Source: Apis mellifera (taxonomy: Eukaryota; Arthropoda; Insecta; Hymenoptera; Apidae). From it: DNA of 64,000 nucleotides. Shown here piece after piece: positions 1-11,300 of the stretch (positions are counted from its first letter, which is position 1; the number at the start of each line of letters is the position of its first letter). The notes beneath the pieces were generated by a model. It worked only from the letters and a program-made list of their open reading frames with translations, was not told where the DNA came from and made no database searches. The DNA lies in the NCBI RefSeq assembly GCF_003254395.2, contig NC_037639.1, forward strand, positions 9,166,501 through 9,230,500, given 5' to 3'. Both the position numbers and the translations under genes were made by a program.

Positions 1-2912
1 GGGTGCTCCATCCGTCCAGAGCACGAGCGCCTACTTCAAAGAAAAGATTCATAAAAGTGGGAACGAAAATTGTTTGAAACTTGACACGTGGATAATTACC
101 ATTTTCTATTAAAATCTCGTTTAAATCAATTTTCATTTCTAATTAAAGGGACTCGTATATTTTTTTCGAGTTAACACGGTGATGAAAGGAGGGAGGGAAA
201 TATGAAAGGGCGAGAATAAAAATTTTAAAAAAGCTCGAGAATTAGAATTTTCATTGAAACGATTAAAATTTGAACAATAAAAAAATAATATAATTAAATC
301 AGGGAATTTCATCGATCGTGCTCGAATCGTTTTTCAAAATAACTTTCCTTTTCCTGTATAAAAAAAAATACAACGAAGAAATTTTTTATTCAGAATTTTC
401 AAACCTTCCTCGAGTTCGACATAATTTTTACTCTCGTAAACCAGTCGAATTAACCACTCGTTAGCCGGAGTCGCGCTAAATTTCATCTGTACTCTGCGCA
501 GAGTCGCCTAATTGGTGATACCGGTGATCTCGAGAGCGTTTAAGGCCCACGAGAGATAAGGAGGAGGTGAAATATCCTCCATCCATCTGTGTAAACCGGT
601 CTCATCGTGAAACACATCGAGTAACGTCGTTCATTCATAGCCTGTGCCAACCGATTCATATTCCGCGGAGGGGGAAGAGCGAGAGGGACGCGTTTCTCAC
701 GCGCGAGCAATTTCTTCTCGGCCTCGATTGATCTCGAAACGACATTGCACCCGTCTAGCGCCTGCTTGACTTACAAATAACCGTATCGACGCGTTTACAT
801 ATTTTCACGAGTCGCGAAAACCGACCGATTTTCGTGACAAACGACGGAAGTAAGGAGAGAAGCAAGGAGAATTGCAATTTTCAGTTATTTGCAGATTTAT
901 CGATGGCGCGAAGGAAACAATTTTTAATAGAAATATAGGATCTCTCGAAAGTCTAATCGTGATGATTGTTTCAGATTCAAATATTAAAGTTATTCGAAGA
1001 AGATTTATACGTTGTCCAACGCTTCATACGAGTCCAAATATTATCTCGATACACGCAAGACAAAACGTTCGATTAAACCTGTTCCAACTCTTGTCTTTTC
1101 CATCGAAGTTTCGCCAATCAAGCGTAGAACAACCGTTTCGTTAGAAAGCTTCGGATTGATCGCGTCAATTAACTCGCAGCGCAAGTGCAAAGTTGCAGCA
1201 GCAGTGGAACTTGTACAAACGAGGGGAGTACAATTAACGAGGGGGAGGGCGTCGAGTTTGTGCCGCGACGGGGATGGAGGAAAAAGTCGCAACGGAGGGA
1301 TGATTTGCAACGGCGCCGATGGATTTCGGATTACCGACTCCGGCTGCTAATAACTCTGACAACACCGAGTCTCGCGACTCGATCGCGGCGACACGTGACA
1401 AATAGGAAAAAATCAGCGAGCCGTGCCGTGTTTTAATCAGGCGATCCGGGTCAAGTGTGGACGACGATCAATCCAACCCCGATCCGTTTTTCCCCGGCAT
1501 CTCGGGCGAACAGCGATCGAGCGTCATCTTTCCAGACGTGCCCACCTAACACGTCTCGCCTCGCTAATGAAATTCCTGCCCACGTTTTTCATCCACCCGT
1601 GACGATAGAAATTCGATTCAGTTGGCGAATATTTCGACCGGATTCGTCGTATCCATCGCGAACCCGTACGTGAATTGGAAATGCGACTCGGCCATAGTTC
1701 TCGAGATATTCGCGCGACGTTTCTCTACGATCGCTTTTATCGTTGAACGATGTTGAAGGATGATTCACGGAATATTTATTTATGTCGAATTGTTAATTTC
1801 GATAACGATTCATCCGTGCGACGTTCACAATGATTTCGATCGAGATTATTCTTTCCATCGAAACGAGCATACGTTTTCAATTAAGAATCGAACAGCATAA
1901 TTCCCGAATTTTCGCCTTCGCTCTGTTGCGCAGTAACTGGAGTATTAATCGTTATAAAAGCGTAATCCGATGCAAAGTTATTCGATAACGGGTGAAATTA
2001 ATTTCAATGGATCGATAAAGCATCTTTCCAAGTAAATTCACTTCCGATTGGACGCGAAATTTATCGTACGCTAATTTAAATATTCAATAAGCTATAATAT
2101 AATTCCACCCGTCTCCTCTTTCAATTCTCGCATCATCGAGAAACAAAAAAGAAAAAAGGAAGAAGAGGATGGAAAATTCATCGAAATTGTTCTTCCTTTC
2201 CAAAAAAGAAAGAAAAAAAAAAAAAGAAACGAGAATATAACTTGAAACAGAGTTCGGCAAAATTGCTCGTATTTTCCGCCGGGGAATACCCGTTTTATGA
2301 AATATTTAGATTTCCTTTCACGCGTCCAGATTGGATCTTGCCGGTTTGAAAGGGAACGGAATGGAAACTCGGTCCATTTATTAAAACGCGCGAACACGGC
2401 CGATTCTTTTCCATTAAGGTTTATAGAGATCGGTCGATCCTTTCGATCGATAACAATGCGTCACGCGGGGATCGAATTATCACCGCCCCGGAGACGCTAT
2501 CTTTCACGATGGTTGGGGTTATCGGCCATCATTCGATCCACGTAGATCCGATTGAAAAGTAATCACTCGGCCGATTCCCCGAAAAGATACGTTCGAGATC
2601 GATTTTAAAACGATTTCATGATGGATACATCTACGATTACCAACTCCGGGAGATGTACACCCGAAACGAAGACGATTCGAACCGTGGTTTAATCACTCGT
2701 GCTATTCGATTAAAATAGATTTGCACGACTGTACACGTGAAATACGAGGACTTGGAGGATTGGGCGTTGATAAGCTGAAAGATTAATTAGTTAAAATTTG
2801 TGAATAGAGTTGAAAGTTGAACTTTGAATAGTTAATAACTTTGTTTAAAATGGTGGGATAGCATTTATTCGTTGGCCACTGCGGTTGCTTGCTCCTCCGT
2901 ATAACACCAGGT

Positions 2913-2924
2913 TAACCGCGGTTA
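2913..2924. promoter_or_regulatory. 12-bp perfect palindrome TAACCGCGGTTA
   Basis: A perfect inverted repeat centred between 2918 and 2919. It contains two opposed AACCGCG half-sites that resemble Runt-family (RACCRCA) sites. It lies in a patch of balanced composition at about 2870-2990. Function is inference only. Confidence 0.2.
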
Positions 2925-3985
2925 TTCCATGCTTTGAATAATAAACTACTTATTCAGCTAACTTTATTCTTAACTTTAACCGTTTGAATTTTGCCCATCT
3001 CTCACGACTTCAAATAATAAACTGAAATTCGTTCGTTCGTTGAAAAAAAATGTTTCGTGAAAAAGTTGTAAAAAAGATGGTGTAGAAGAGATGATATAAT
3101 AAATACGATGTTATCGATTCTTTTTTTCTCGGAAGGATATTCGAAGGATCAAGTTTGTTTCTTTTTTTAAATGGAATCATTTTTTAATTAAATTAATCGA
3201 TCCAGAGAAAATCTATTCCCCCTTAATTTGCAATAAAAAATTCTTATTTTTAATAAGATATTTTTAACTTGAACTTGATAAAAAAAAGCGTGACTAAATA
3301 CAAATAGTTTAACTATATCTATGATCAGACATATATCCAAGGATCAATTTTCCTCGAGATTTTTCCTCTTTTTTTCCTTTGATTGATTAGCTTACTCTCT
3401 TTCCAACTTTCAATATCCTCCACTTCGCCATCATTCCTTTCCTCCTCCTTCTTTCGCTCGTTCATCCAAAAAATCCTTCCAACCACCTCCCACCCTGGCG
3501 AATCGCATATTCCTTCCGCCCGGAATAAGCATATCTTTCACCCCCACCGCCCGCACAAGGGGAAACTCGTCGGCAGTTGTTGGAGGATAATTCGGGGATG
3601 ACCCCCGACCCGGCCATTCCACGCTTCCCCGACCACCTCTTAAAGGCCACTCACGGGTCATGTGGGGAATTCGGTGGAATAATTCAAGCCGCAAGCATCG
3701 CGTGGATCAACTGTGGGAGGAGGGGGAGGAGGAGAATGAGAAGGGAGGCTTGGAGAGGGGGGCGAAGTGGTGGAGTGTTAGGAAAGGGCGTGTTGCTGAA
3801 GACTCTCCTTTGCAGTTGGTTGTCGTCAGTAGCAGACTGTACTCTAATTAACGGGTGGGATGGGGAGGGTAACAAGGGTGGCTGCCGAGATAGAGATGGA
3901 GAGTCGTTCTAATAATTCGCGCGCGCATCTCGACGAAGAGACCAACTAATACGCGCGGCTCGTGGCGGAGAAAGAGGGCGAGACG

Positions 3986-4007
3986 AGAAGAAGAAGAAGA
4001 AGAAGAT
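3986..4007 (+). repeat. (GAA)n microsatellite
   Basis: About seven consecutive AGA/GAA units, within a purine-rich tract that runs from roughly 3960 to 4040. Confidence 0.85.
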
Positions 4008-4489
4008 AGGGTGAAGGAGGAAGGGGAAGTTATAACGGGAGGAAGACGTTCTCGGGTGTCGGTATCGAGCCTTGGCTCGAGGGGGTTTACCTTAAATGTT
4101 TTTAATTAATTACGAGACTACCTCCTCTTTCGCCGCTTTCCTATTAGGTCCCGTTAAGCGCTGTTCAACCATTAACTGTCAGCGATAATTGTTTAGGCTT
4201 ATTTTGTTTATACGGAATTAATTGTAATAATTCGTTTGGATAATTCTTTGCTTTTTTTTTTTAGACGATTCGTATATAACAAATAATTCGAAGTGAGGAA
4301 ATATGAAACGAGGATTAAAAATTTCGTCGTTCGTAAGATTGTCGTTAATAAAAATACGCTTCGAAATTCGTATCGAAGCGAGATCCAAATATTATCAACC
4401 TCTTCCCTGTTTACACTGCGATATGAAATCTAAAATACCATTCCCCTTTCGCAAACTATAAATATTTTTCCATCATCGAAAACCTCGAA

Positions 4490-4504
4490 CCCTCCCTCCC
4501 TCCC
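4490..4504 (-). other. G-quadruplex-type tract: (CCCT)3CCC on +, (GGGA)3GGG on -
   Basis: Four C-triplets separated by single T bases, so the minus strand has four G-triplets with one-base loops. This is the simplest canonical quadruplex motif. More C-rich blocks follow to about 4520. Confidence 0.6.
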
Positions 4505-5867
4505 TTTCCTTCCCTTTCCTCGTTGCTCCAAAAGAATATGATTTCCTCGGGAAACGTTTTCTTCGCAAACATTCGCATTTAAATTATCCCGCCTCTGGTT
4601 GGCTCGCGTTACCAAGCCGATCGATCGCGCGCTTGCGGAACGCTCGCTTGGCGAAAGTCGGCAGGATACCAAAATGAAATTCGACCTGCAGTCTAGGTCG
4701 ACTCTTCCCTCCGATTGTCGTCCTTCGTTCGTTTGCTCGAACGAAGGAGGAAGAGAGGAAGGAAAGGAAAATGAATGATGGAAAGGGAGAAAATTTGGAG
4801 AAGTCGAGTCGAACAACGACTTGGCGTTCACTTGGCGTCGGATCTTTCCTCGGTGGAAACTTTCCTCTGGTAAATGAAGAACCAGGTTGTAAAAAAAAAA
4901 AAAAAAGAAAAAAGAAAAATTTGTTGTAGAGCAGATCGTAAAACAAGAGTCAGCTCGTTTCGAACGAGGGTCGAATGTTGCGGCCATTTTGGGTTGCTCG
5001 TAAGTTCTTACGAAACTGAACGAACGGCCCTCTTTCGTCACGCTTTTCTAACCATCCTTTTCCTAGGTTAAGTGGCCCTTCCTACCGCCCTCGCACTCCG
5101 TTCCTCGTCTTTTTTTTGCGGTTTCTACACGGGGTATCGAATTTTCCTCACGGACCAAACTTTGATCCGTTCACGAGTTTCATTACATTGTTTCATTAAC
5201 GAGTTCCACTGCTGATACTGGATCGTGAGACGAATTAATTACATCCCACTCGACCTCGAGCTTATTTATCTTATTTTTATTACAGCGCCTGTTGCGGTGT
5301 ACGGATTACACGTGGATCGAACGATATCTTTTATTCTTGATTAAAAAAAGAGTGGCTCGAGAGATGATGATCTTCGAAGGAAAGGAATCCCAGGATTGGA
5401 TTAATGTTTGACTCCCTCGTAGTTCTTCGGGGACCGTCGATTTTTATGAAAATTCCTCGATTATTCTATTCGAAAGTACGAATGAAAAGAAAGAAGAGGA
5501 CATGAATCGTTTTCTTTTTTTTAACAAAAATTATAGAGAACAAGAGAACATTCGATATTCTTATAATCCTTTGGAGATCTTCGATTATTTATACGACGTA
5601 TGAAAATTCGTTGGAAGGGAGAAGAGGACATGGATTGTCGTATCGTCCCTTTTAAAACAAAAATTACAACGAACCAACAACAGAAGTTATTCAAAATGTA
5701 ATTTAAAATCAGAGGTAGAGACAATGCAAAGAGTTATATTATATTGAGAAAAGTTTGCGATGGAGAAAATGTCGGGTGTAGACGAGCAAATATAACGCGA
5801 TCCTATTTGCTTTTTCAAAGAAAGGGCACCATGGTCTATTGCATACGGATGGAAAAGAGAAACGGTG

Positions 5868-5870
<3 letters not shown>

Positions 5871-5906
<36 letters not shown>
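5871..5906 (+). repeat. (CT)n microsatellite
   Basis: About 18 CT units with one TTT interruption near 5898-5901. It produces artificial Ser-Leu or Arg-Glu repeats in several overlapping frames on both strands. Confidence 0.95.
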
Positions 5907-7796
5907 GTGTATTCCACCGCGTGTCTGCACATACAAGGGATCCAATATTGATGATCGCCTTTCTTCCATAAACAATTCCGACCCAACAATTCCCTGTATT
6001 CGTGATGAAATGTGCTCGCAAATTTGAAAGGAAACTATACGTCGTTGTTATCTCTCGGTGAACTCGCGCGAATACGAAACGATAAATTGGATATTCATAT
6101 CCTCGTGAAAATATCTCTCGAATGTAAGCAGTTTCATTTTTTTTTTCATCGATCAAGTGGCTTCCGTATCCACTTTCTTATCATTATTGTCTTATTCCTC
6201 TTACTCCTACCTATAAATAATCGACACCTATTTATTCTACGGATGATTCTGACAAACGCGTTTCCAATTCCAAACTCGAAATACAAAAAATCATCAAAAA
6301 TAGAGAATCAATTCCAATTCGCGAACACTTTCTTCCCTTCTCTTTTAAATATCTCAAAGATTCAGCATTTTTCGCCAATTTTCCTTCCCATTTAACCATC
6401 TAATCCTCTCGCGCTACGAGACAAAAGGCTCATAGAGAGGGGGCCGCCAACAACAAGGTTGGCTTCGACGATTTTGGTGGCCGGCGCGAAGTTGGGGACC
6501 ACGCTCGTGCCGAAAACCAGCGAAAACAAAGCGGACGAACCACGTTGAGGAGCCATCTGTGTATATGTGTGTGTGTGCAGGTGCACTGCAGTTTCAGTGG
6601 TCTTGGACGAGATTCCGTGAAGCGAACTGTAATCCTGTTTTCTAAATGTAACCTAACTTGGAGGCGAACATGTGTACGTTCTACCGCAACCACTGTTCGA
6701 CAATTTGTCTCCTCGGCCAACACGCTCGCCCTATCCTCGTCCCCTTTCTCCCCTCTTCATCCCTTTTTTTTCTCTTCCACGAACGAAGCGTTCCCTCGAA
6801 TGAAGCAACCGATTGTTTGGATTTTAGCTCGGGCCACGAAAGAACGTGTTGTGGAACGTGGAAAGGTGGTCCTCTCCTTTTGAAATTCAACCAGGCAGAT
6901 CAGGGGACAAAGTCAAAGCTTGTGTTGCCGCTCCTTAAGCGGGAATTAACGGGCGCCAGATGCGCCGGGAGATGGCTGTGACCGCGTTGTTTTGCGGTTC
7001 TAATTCGTTCGACGACAAATTAGGGAATTACGAGAGGAGGATGGTGGAACGAGGGAACGATTTGTTTGTACACGCTTGAGACGCTTGCAAGAGTTTCGTC
7101 GATCTAGAGAAAATTTTCTCGAGTTCGCAGAGTTTGTCCCTGATCCGTTCAATTTAAAAAGATTTTAAACGCGTTTCGGTCACAATGATTATCGTGGATA
7201 CGTTGGAATTGTAAAGTAGAATGTCGTGTCTTTAACGTTGAAATGAGTTATACGTCGAGTGTTTATGAATAGAAGTATTACAGATAAGTGAAATTGATCG
7301 TTAAATAATTTAGAAAGGAGTTTGAACTTAAACTAGAACGGAATTTCTTCTAAATTCTACGTGTGAGATTAGGTATTTCCAGGGGAGAAACGGCCAGAAT
7401 TCTCGAAACTAGAAGTGTAACGTATTGCGCGTGGTAAATTGGAGTCGAGAGAATTCGGTATTCCAAGAATTTCGGTTTATGACGGTCTATCCCTGCTCGA
7501 GAGGTGGTAAACTAAACTTCTTGGGAGATGTCCCCGCGTTAATGAAATGCCATTACGTAATCTTTCCCTTTCCGACAACTAGAAAAAAAAACTGTAATAT
7601 AAACCCATGATAAACTGTAATTGAACAAGTAGACGCAATCAACCTATTCCAACATCTACTTTCAATTTCAAATTGGTCATAAAACGAAACAAGTCCAAAA
7701 TTGAAAAAAATCACAAAAAGAAATTAGAATCTTCACTTTTTTTTTAAATTAATCGTTCACGAAATCGGCTACATATCTCCTCTCTCTACACAACGA

Positions 7797-7824
7797 TATA
7801 TATACATATATATATATACATATG
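7797..7824. repeat. (TA)n microsatellite, interrupted
   Basis: TATATATACATATATATATATACATATG, with ACA interruptions, just left of the palindrome-rich patch at 7880-7928. Written here only as a short low-complexity tract: alternating TA units broken twice by C. Confidence 0.85.
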
Positions 7825-7869
7825 TACGTAGAGTAAATAGCTCGACATAGGGCGTGGATTAGAGAACAC

Positions 7870-8340
7870 GATAATTTGCCACGTGACTGGCGCCAGTCCT
7901 TGGGCGAATCGCATTACCATATGGTAATCATTGTAATTTCGTTACCATTCCGCTCCCCCGATAGCGGGTAGAAATTATCTCCGAAATATAATATCGGGCC
8001 GGCCAATCCAATCTGGTAACGAGCACGCGCCCCCCTTCCCTCACGAATTAACAAATAATTCTCGTTTCCCGAAGACGAAGAAATTACACCATTCAATTAA
8101 CCTTCACGTCCCGACTATTAGCCGCGTTAATTTGTTTATCGATGTTAATTACCGCCCGCGACGATAATAGGTCGCAGATAACGCGAGCAATTATACGAGG
8201 TGGGGGGTACACACATACACGTTCAGTTTGTCTCGTCCCACGGTGTTGCTTGCCAAGAGCTTTACGCCTTATAATAAATCGTGCTTAATCGCCGTGCAGG
8301 CGTTATCCAATCAACTATTTACGCGGTCCATTGTTCACGT
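7870..8340. promoter_or_regulatory. Candidate enhancer-like non-coding patch with stacked palindromes
   Basis: Seen directly: the E-box CACGTG at 7880-7885 abuts a perfect 14-bp palindrome GACTGGCGCCAGTC (7885-7898). A perfect 16-bp palindrome ATTACCATATGGTAAT follows at 7913-7928. From 8100 to 8330 the composition is balanced, with AT-rich homeodomain-like words (TTAATT, TTATAATAAA) between GC-rich ones, as in many conserved insect enhancers. No coding potential. Enhancer status is inference and needs cross-species alignment. Confidence 0.3.
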
Positions 8341-11300
8341 TTCGTTAATCCCCCTCCCTTAATCCCGCTTAACGTTAACCTCCTGCCACCGCGCATTCCT
8401 CGCTTCGTTTCTCAATTTTCTGTTCGAATAGGAATTTATTCTTCTTTTCTTTTTCTATTGAAAGTTCGTGAGAAAGTCATCCTGCCGACGATTCATTGGA
8501 TCTAATTATTCGTTATTATTATTCGAAGGAATGCAGAGAGAAAGAGAGAGAAAGAGGCAAGGATAGATGTTAAAGCCAACATTTTGAGAACAGAGAGATT
8601 CGAAAGAAATACAATATATATATATATTCAATTGCAACGAATCAAACAAATTTTCAATCATCAACATTCCTTTTTTCGTTGAATAGTCTCGTCGCCGAAA
8701 AAAAAAAGGGAAAAGGAGGGATCTCGAAGGACGAAAAACGCGAAACGGAGAAAATTAGGCGCGTGAAGAGGCGCGCACAATTTCGAGCGCTCGTCATCGT
8801 TCAATAGACGGTTGAACCCGGCCAACGGACAATTAGTCACGGGCCCGTGGAATTGGCGAGGGCGATACAATTGGCCTCTCCCCGCCCCCTCGTCCGCTTC
8901 CCGCGATTCCAATCACCGTCACACGCGCCTATGCTCGCCCCACAACACAACTCGTCCAAGTTCCCGTGCCGCGATATTGTTCGAAATCTCCGGAAACTGC
9001 CCTCGCCCGATGTGACCGAGCGAATGCGCGTCTTCCTCCATCCAACCCGTTGAAACCGCGCTGCACTTTGCGCCGAGCAAACGCGCGACGCCAATTAGGG
9101 GCGGAAGGGGGGATTAAACGGTGGCCAGCCGATTATTCGTCGTTGAAACGGAGTGAAGAAATCGGATCAGATCAGTGTAACGCTGTTGGCGAGAGAATTT
9201 GTATCGAGAGAATCCGTTTGCTTGGTTAATTGACGATTAATTTTAATTCAATTTCAAATCGACGAGGAAAGGAGAGCGTGTTAAGATGCTTCCACGCAAT
9301 GGAGAACGATTATCTTATTTCGGTGCCGTACGAATTTCTACGGGATAAATAAACTCGAGAGGGTGTGTAAGAAGACGGGATTCGGATTGCAATTAGTACA
9401 CGCTCCGTATCATTTCGTTCGACAGTGGCTCAACCAGCGTACTAACAAGACATAATCCACTTGTTTAATGAAAATTAACCGACGTCACCGCGTATCACGG
9501 AACACGCAACGAAGCGGTGAACCGTGAGACTGGGGGGATTCAGGTAAGGATAGAGAGAGAGAAAGGGGAGGCTCGAAGCAAGGGTTATGTTTCAATTTTG
9601 GCCCCGTAATCGCGTGTAAAACGTTTAACAACACGATTTATGACGGGGGAGTTAAAATATAGTTTCTTATTAAACTGAGCTGTCGTTCGTTCGTTCCCTT
9701 CATTACTGCGACATCGAGATCTTGTTGCAATAAGGAGGAAAGATCACACGCAGGCTGCGCGCGCGTAGATTAAAGCATAAATTTCACAGTTGCGTCGGTT
9801 AAAAAGAGCCATCCTCCGATTTAATTTTAGATGACGCATTTGCATCGTTCAATTTGAATTTTATATAACCACTGTGCAAAGGATGCAACATCTTCTCTTC
9901 TTGAACACGATATTCAAAGTGGAAGAAATAGAAGGAAGAAAAAAAAGAGAAGGAAAAGAGAAAATCGAAGGATAACGAGAATCCACGATCAATTTCTGAT
10001 TATTGAATCTAAACTATAAATCAATCTTGTTTAGTTTGCGTTTCGAATAAAAGCATTGCGTGCGATATAATTACGGGTATACGTGTTTTGTGGCTGATTT
10101 AACTCGACTCGTCGATAATTATAAAAGATAATAATATCGCACGATGGAAATTATATATGGAAAAAATTGGAGGCGATCGGAAAAGAGACGTTAATTGAAA
10201 ATATTTCGCATATTGCTCGGATACCCGAGTGAAACATGATTATTCATTTCGAATTGTTCTAATTAAGCTCGCTTCAAATTCGTCCGGAATTAATTAATTC
10301 TTCAATAATTTGAAACTTCCATTCAGATTCCTGCCAATAAACAAAAGTATCCAATAACATTCGATTCGACGATCCTCCACTACGCGATTCCTTTTCAATG
10401 TAACAGAACGTAACAGAAGGCTGCGAGTTCTGATAAGTTTTCGATTATTATAAACTGTTCAATTAACGAGCTCGCTTATTCGAAACTTATTCATCCCCAG
10501 TATTGATGCATCGATAAACAAAGATTGTTATGAATTTCTGCACAAGCATATCTCATTATACTTCTTCGTCAGATCGGATCGGAAAAAAGAAATAAATTTG
10601 ATGATATCTCGAAACAACAACGTCCTTTGTTGTGTCGCCACCTCTTGATGATCCGAACAAGGGGAAAGGGAATCAGAGATTACTCGTTTTTCCTCGACCA
10701 CGTGAGACCTCGTGGTCCGCGAGGATATACCGTTGCTTATACGTATTTCGCGTGGCAAATATATACACGTTTTGTGTTTATTCGCAAACGATTTTTGCGG
10801 AAGCATGGAGGACCGTCGTCTCGAAGAGACGAGAACTTTAGCGAGCCTTAATCTTTACTGCAAACACACGTTCGAAATTTCGCTTCCTCCTCTCGGCAAA
10901 CTGCCGCCCCTTCTATCTCTTATTTTTCTCCTCCTCCTCTTCATCATCGAAGAGAGCTGCGATCCTTTAATGAATTTTCCACACGGTCGATGAAGTTGTC
11001 TTCAAACGAATAATATTTTTTCGTTTTTGTCTTATGAAATAAGTGGAAAATAGATGGAAGCAAAGAATCGTATTGTTAGTTTTGAAAGAATGGATAGTGT
11101 ATGTTAACGTAAGAGATTTGTTTGTGTATTTGGTGATTAAATGTGAAGAGATTAAGAGGATAGGTATTCTCGTTATTTATTATATAAAATTAAATTTATC
11201 CGAGAGATATCTTTATAAATGCTTGAGTTGAAGAGCATGCTAAAGATTCAGGGCGAAATATCTTTTTCTTTTTCTTTTTTTTAATTTTCCTATCTCTTTC

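Larger units (their letters stand above)
1..7700 (+). other. Non-coding, 5' of exon A; probably part of a very long intron or upstream flank
   Basis: No exon is supported. The first 40 bases are moderately GC-rich and open in one frame but have no splice donor. GC-rich patches at about 1100-1680, 3540-4060 and 6400-7000 give overlapping open frames on both strands, the mark of chance frames. A 12-bp palindrome (2913-2924), a GAA run (3986-4007), a hairpin (4357-4380), a (CCCT)4 tract (4490-4504) and a CT microsatellite (5871-5906) are listed separately or under findings. Confidence 0.6.

Noticed and set aside
1..40. Possible exon end at the window edge
   Set aside because: Open in one frame, but there is no GT donor with consensus context before the frame ends.
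4430..5041. 203-codon frame on the minus strand
   Set aside because: Its core is a poly-Phe run from a poly-A tract and a Ser/Pro-rich stretch from simple sequence; an overlapping 120-codon frame is open too, and no domain is visible.
6392..6586. 64-codon minus frame starting MAPQRGSSALFSLVF after a CAG
   Set aside because: The upstream tract is a CA repeat rather than a polypyrimidine tract, and no good donor follows; no family match.
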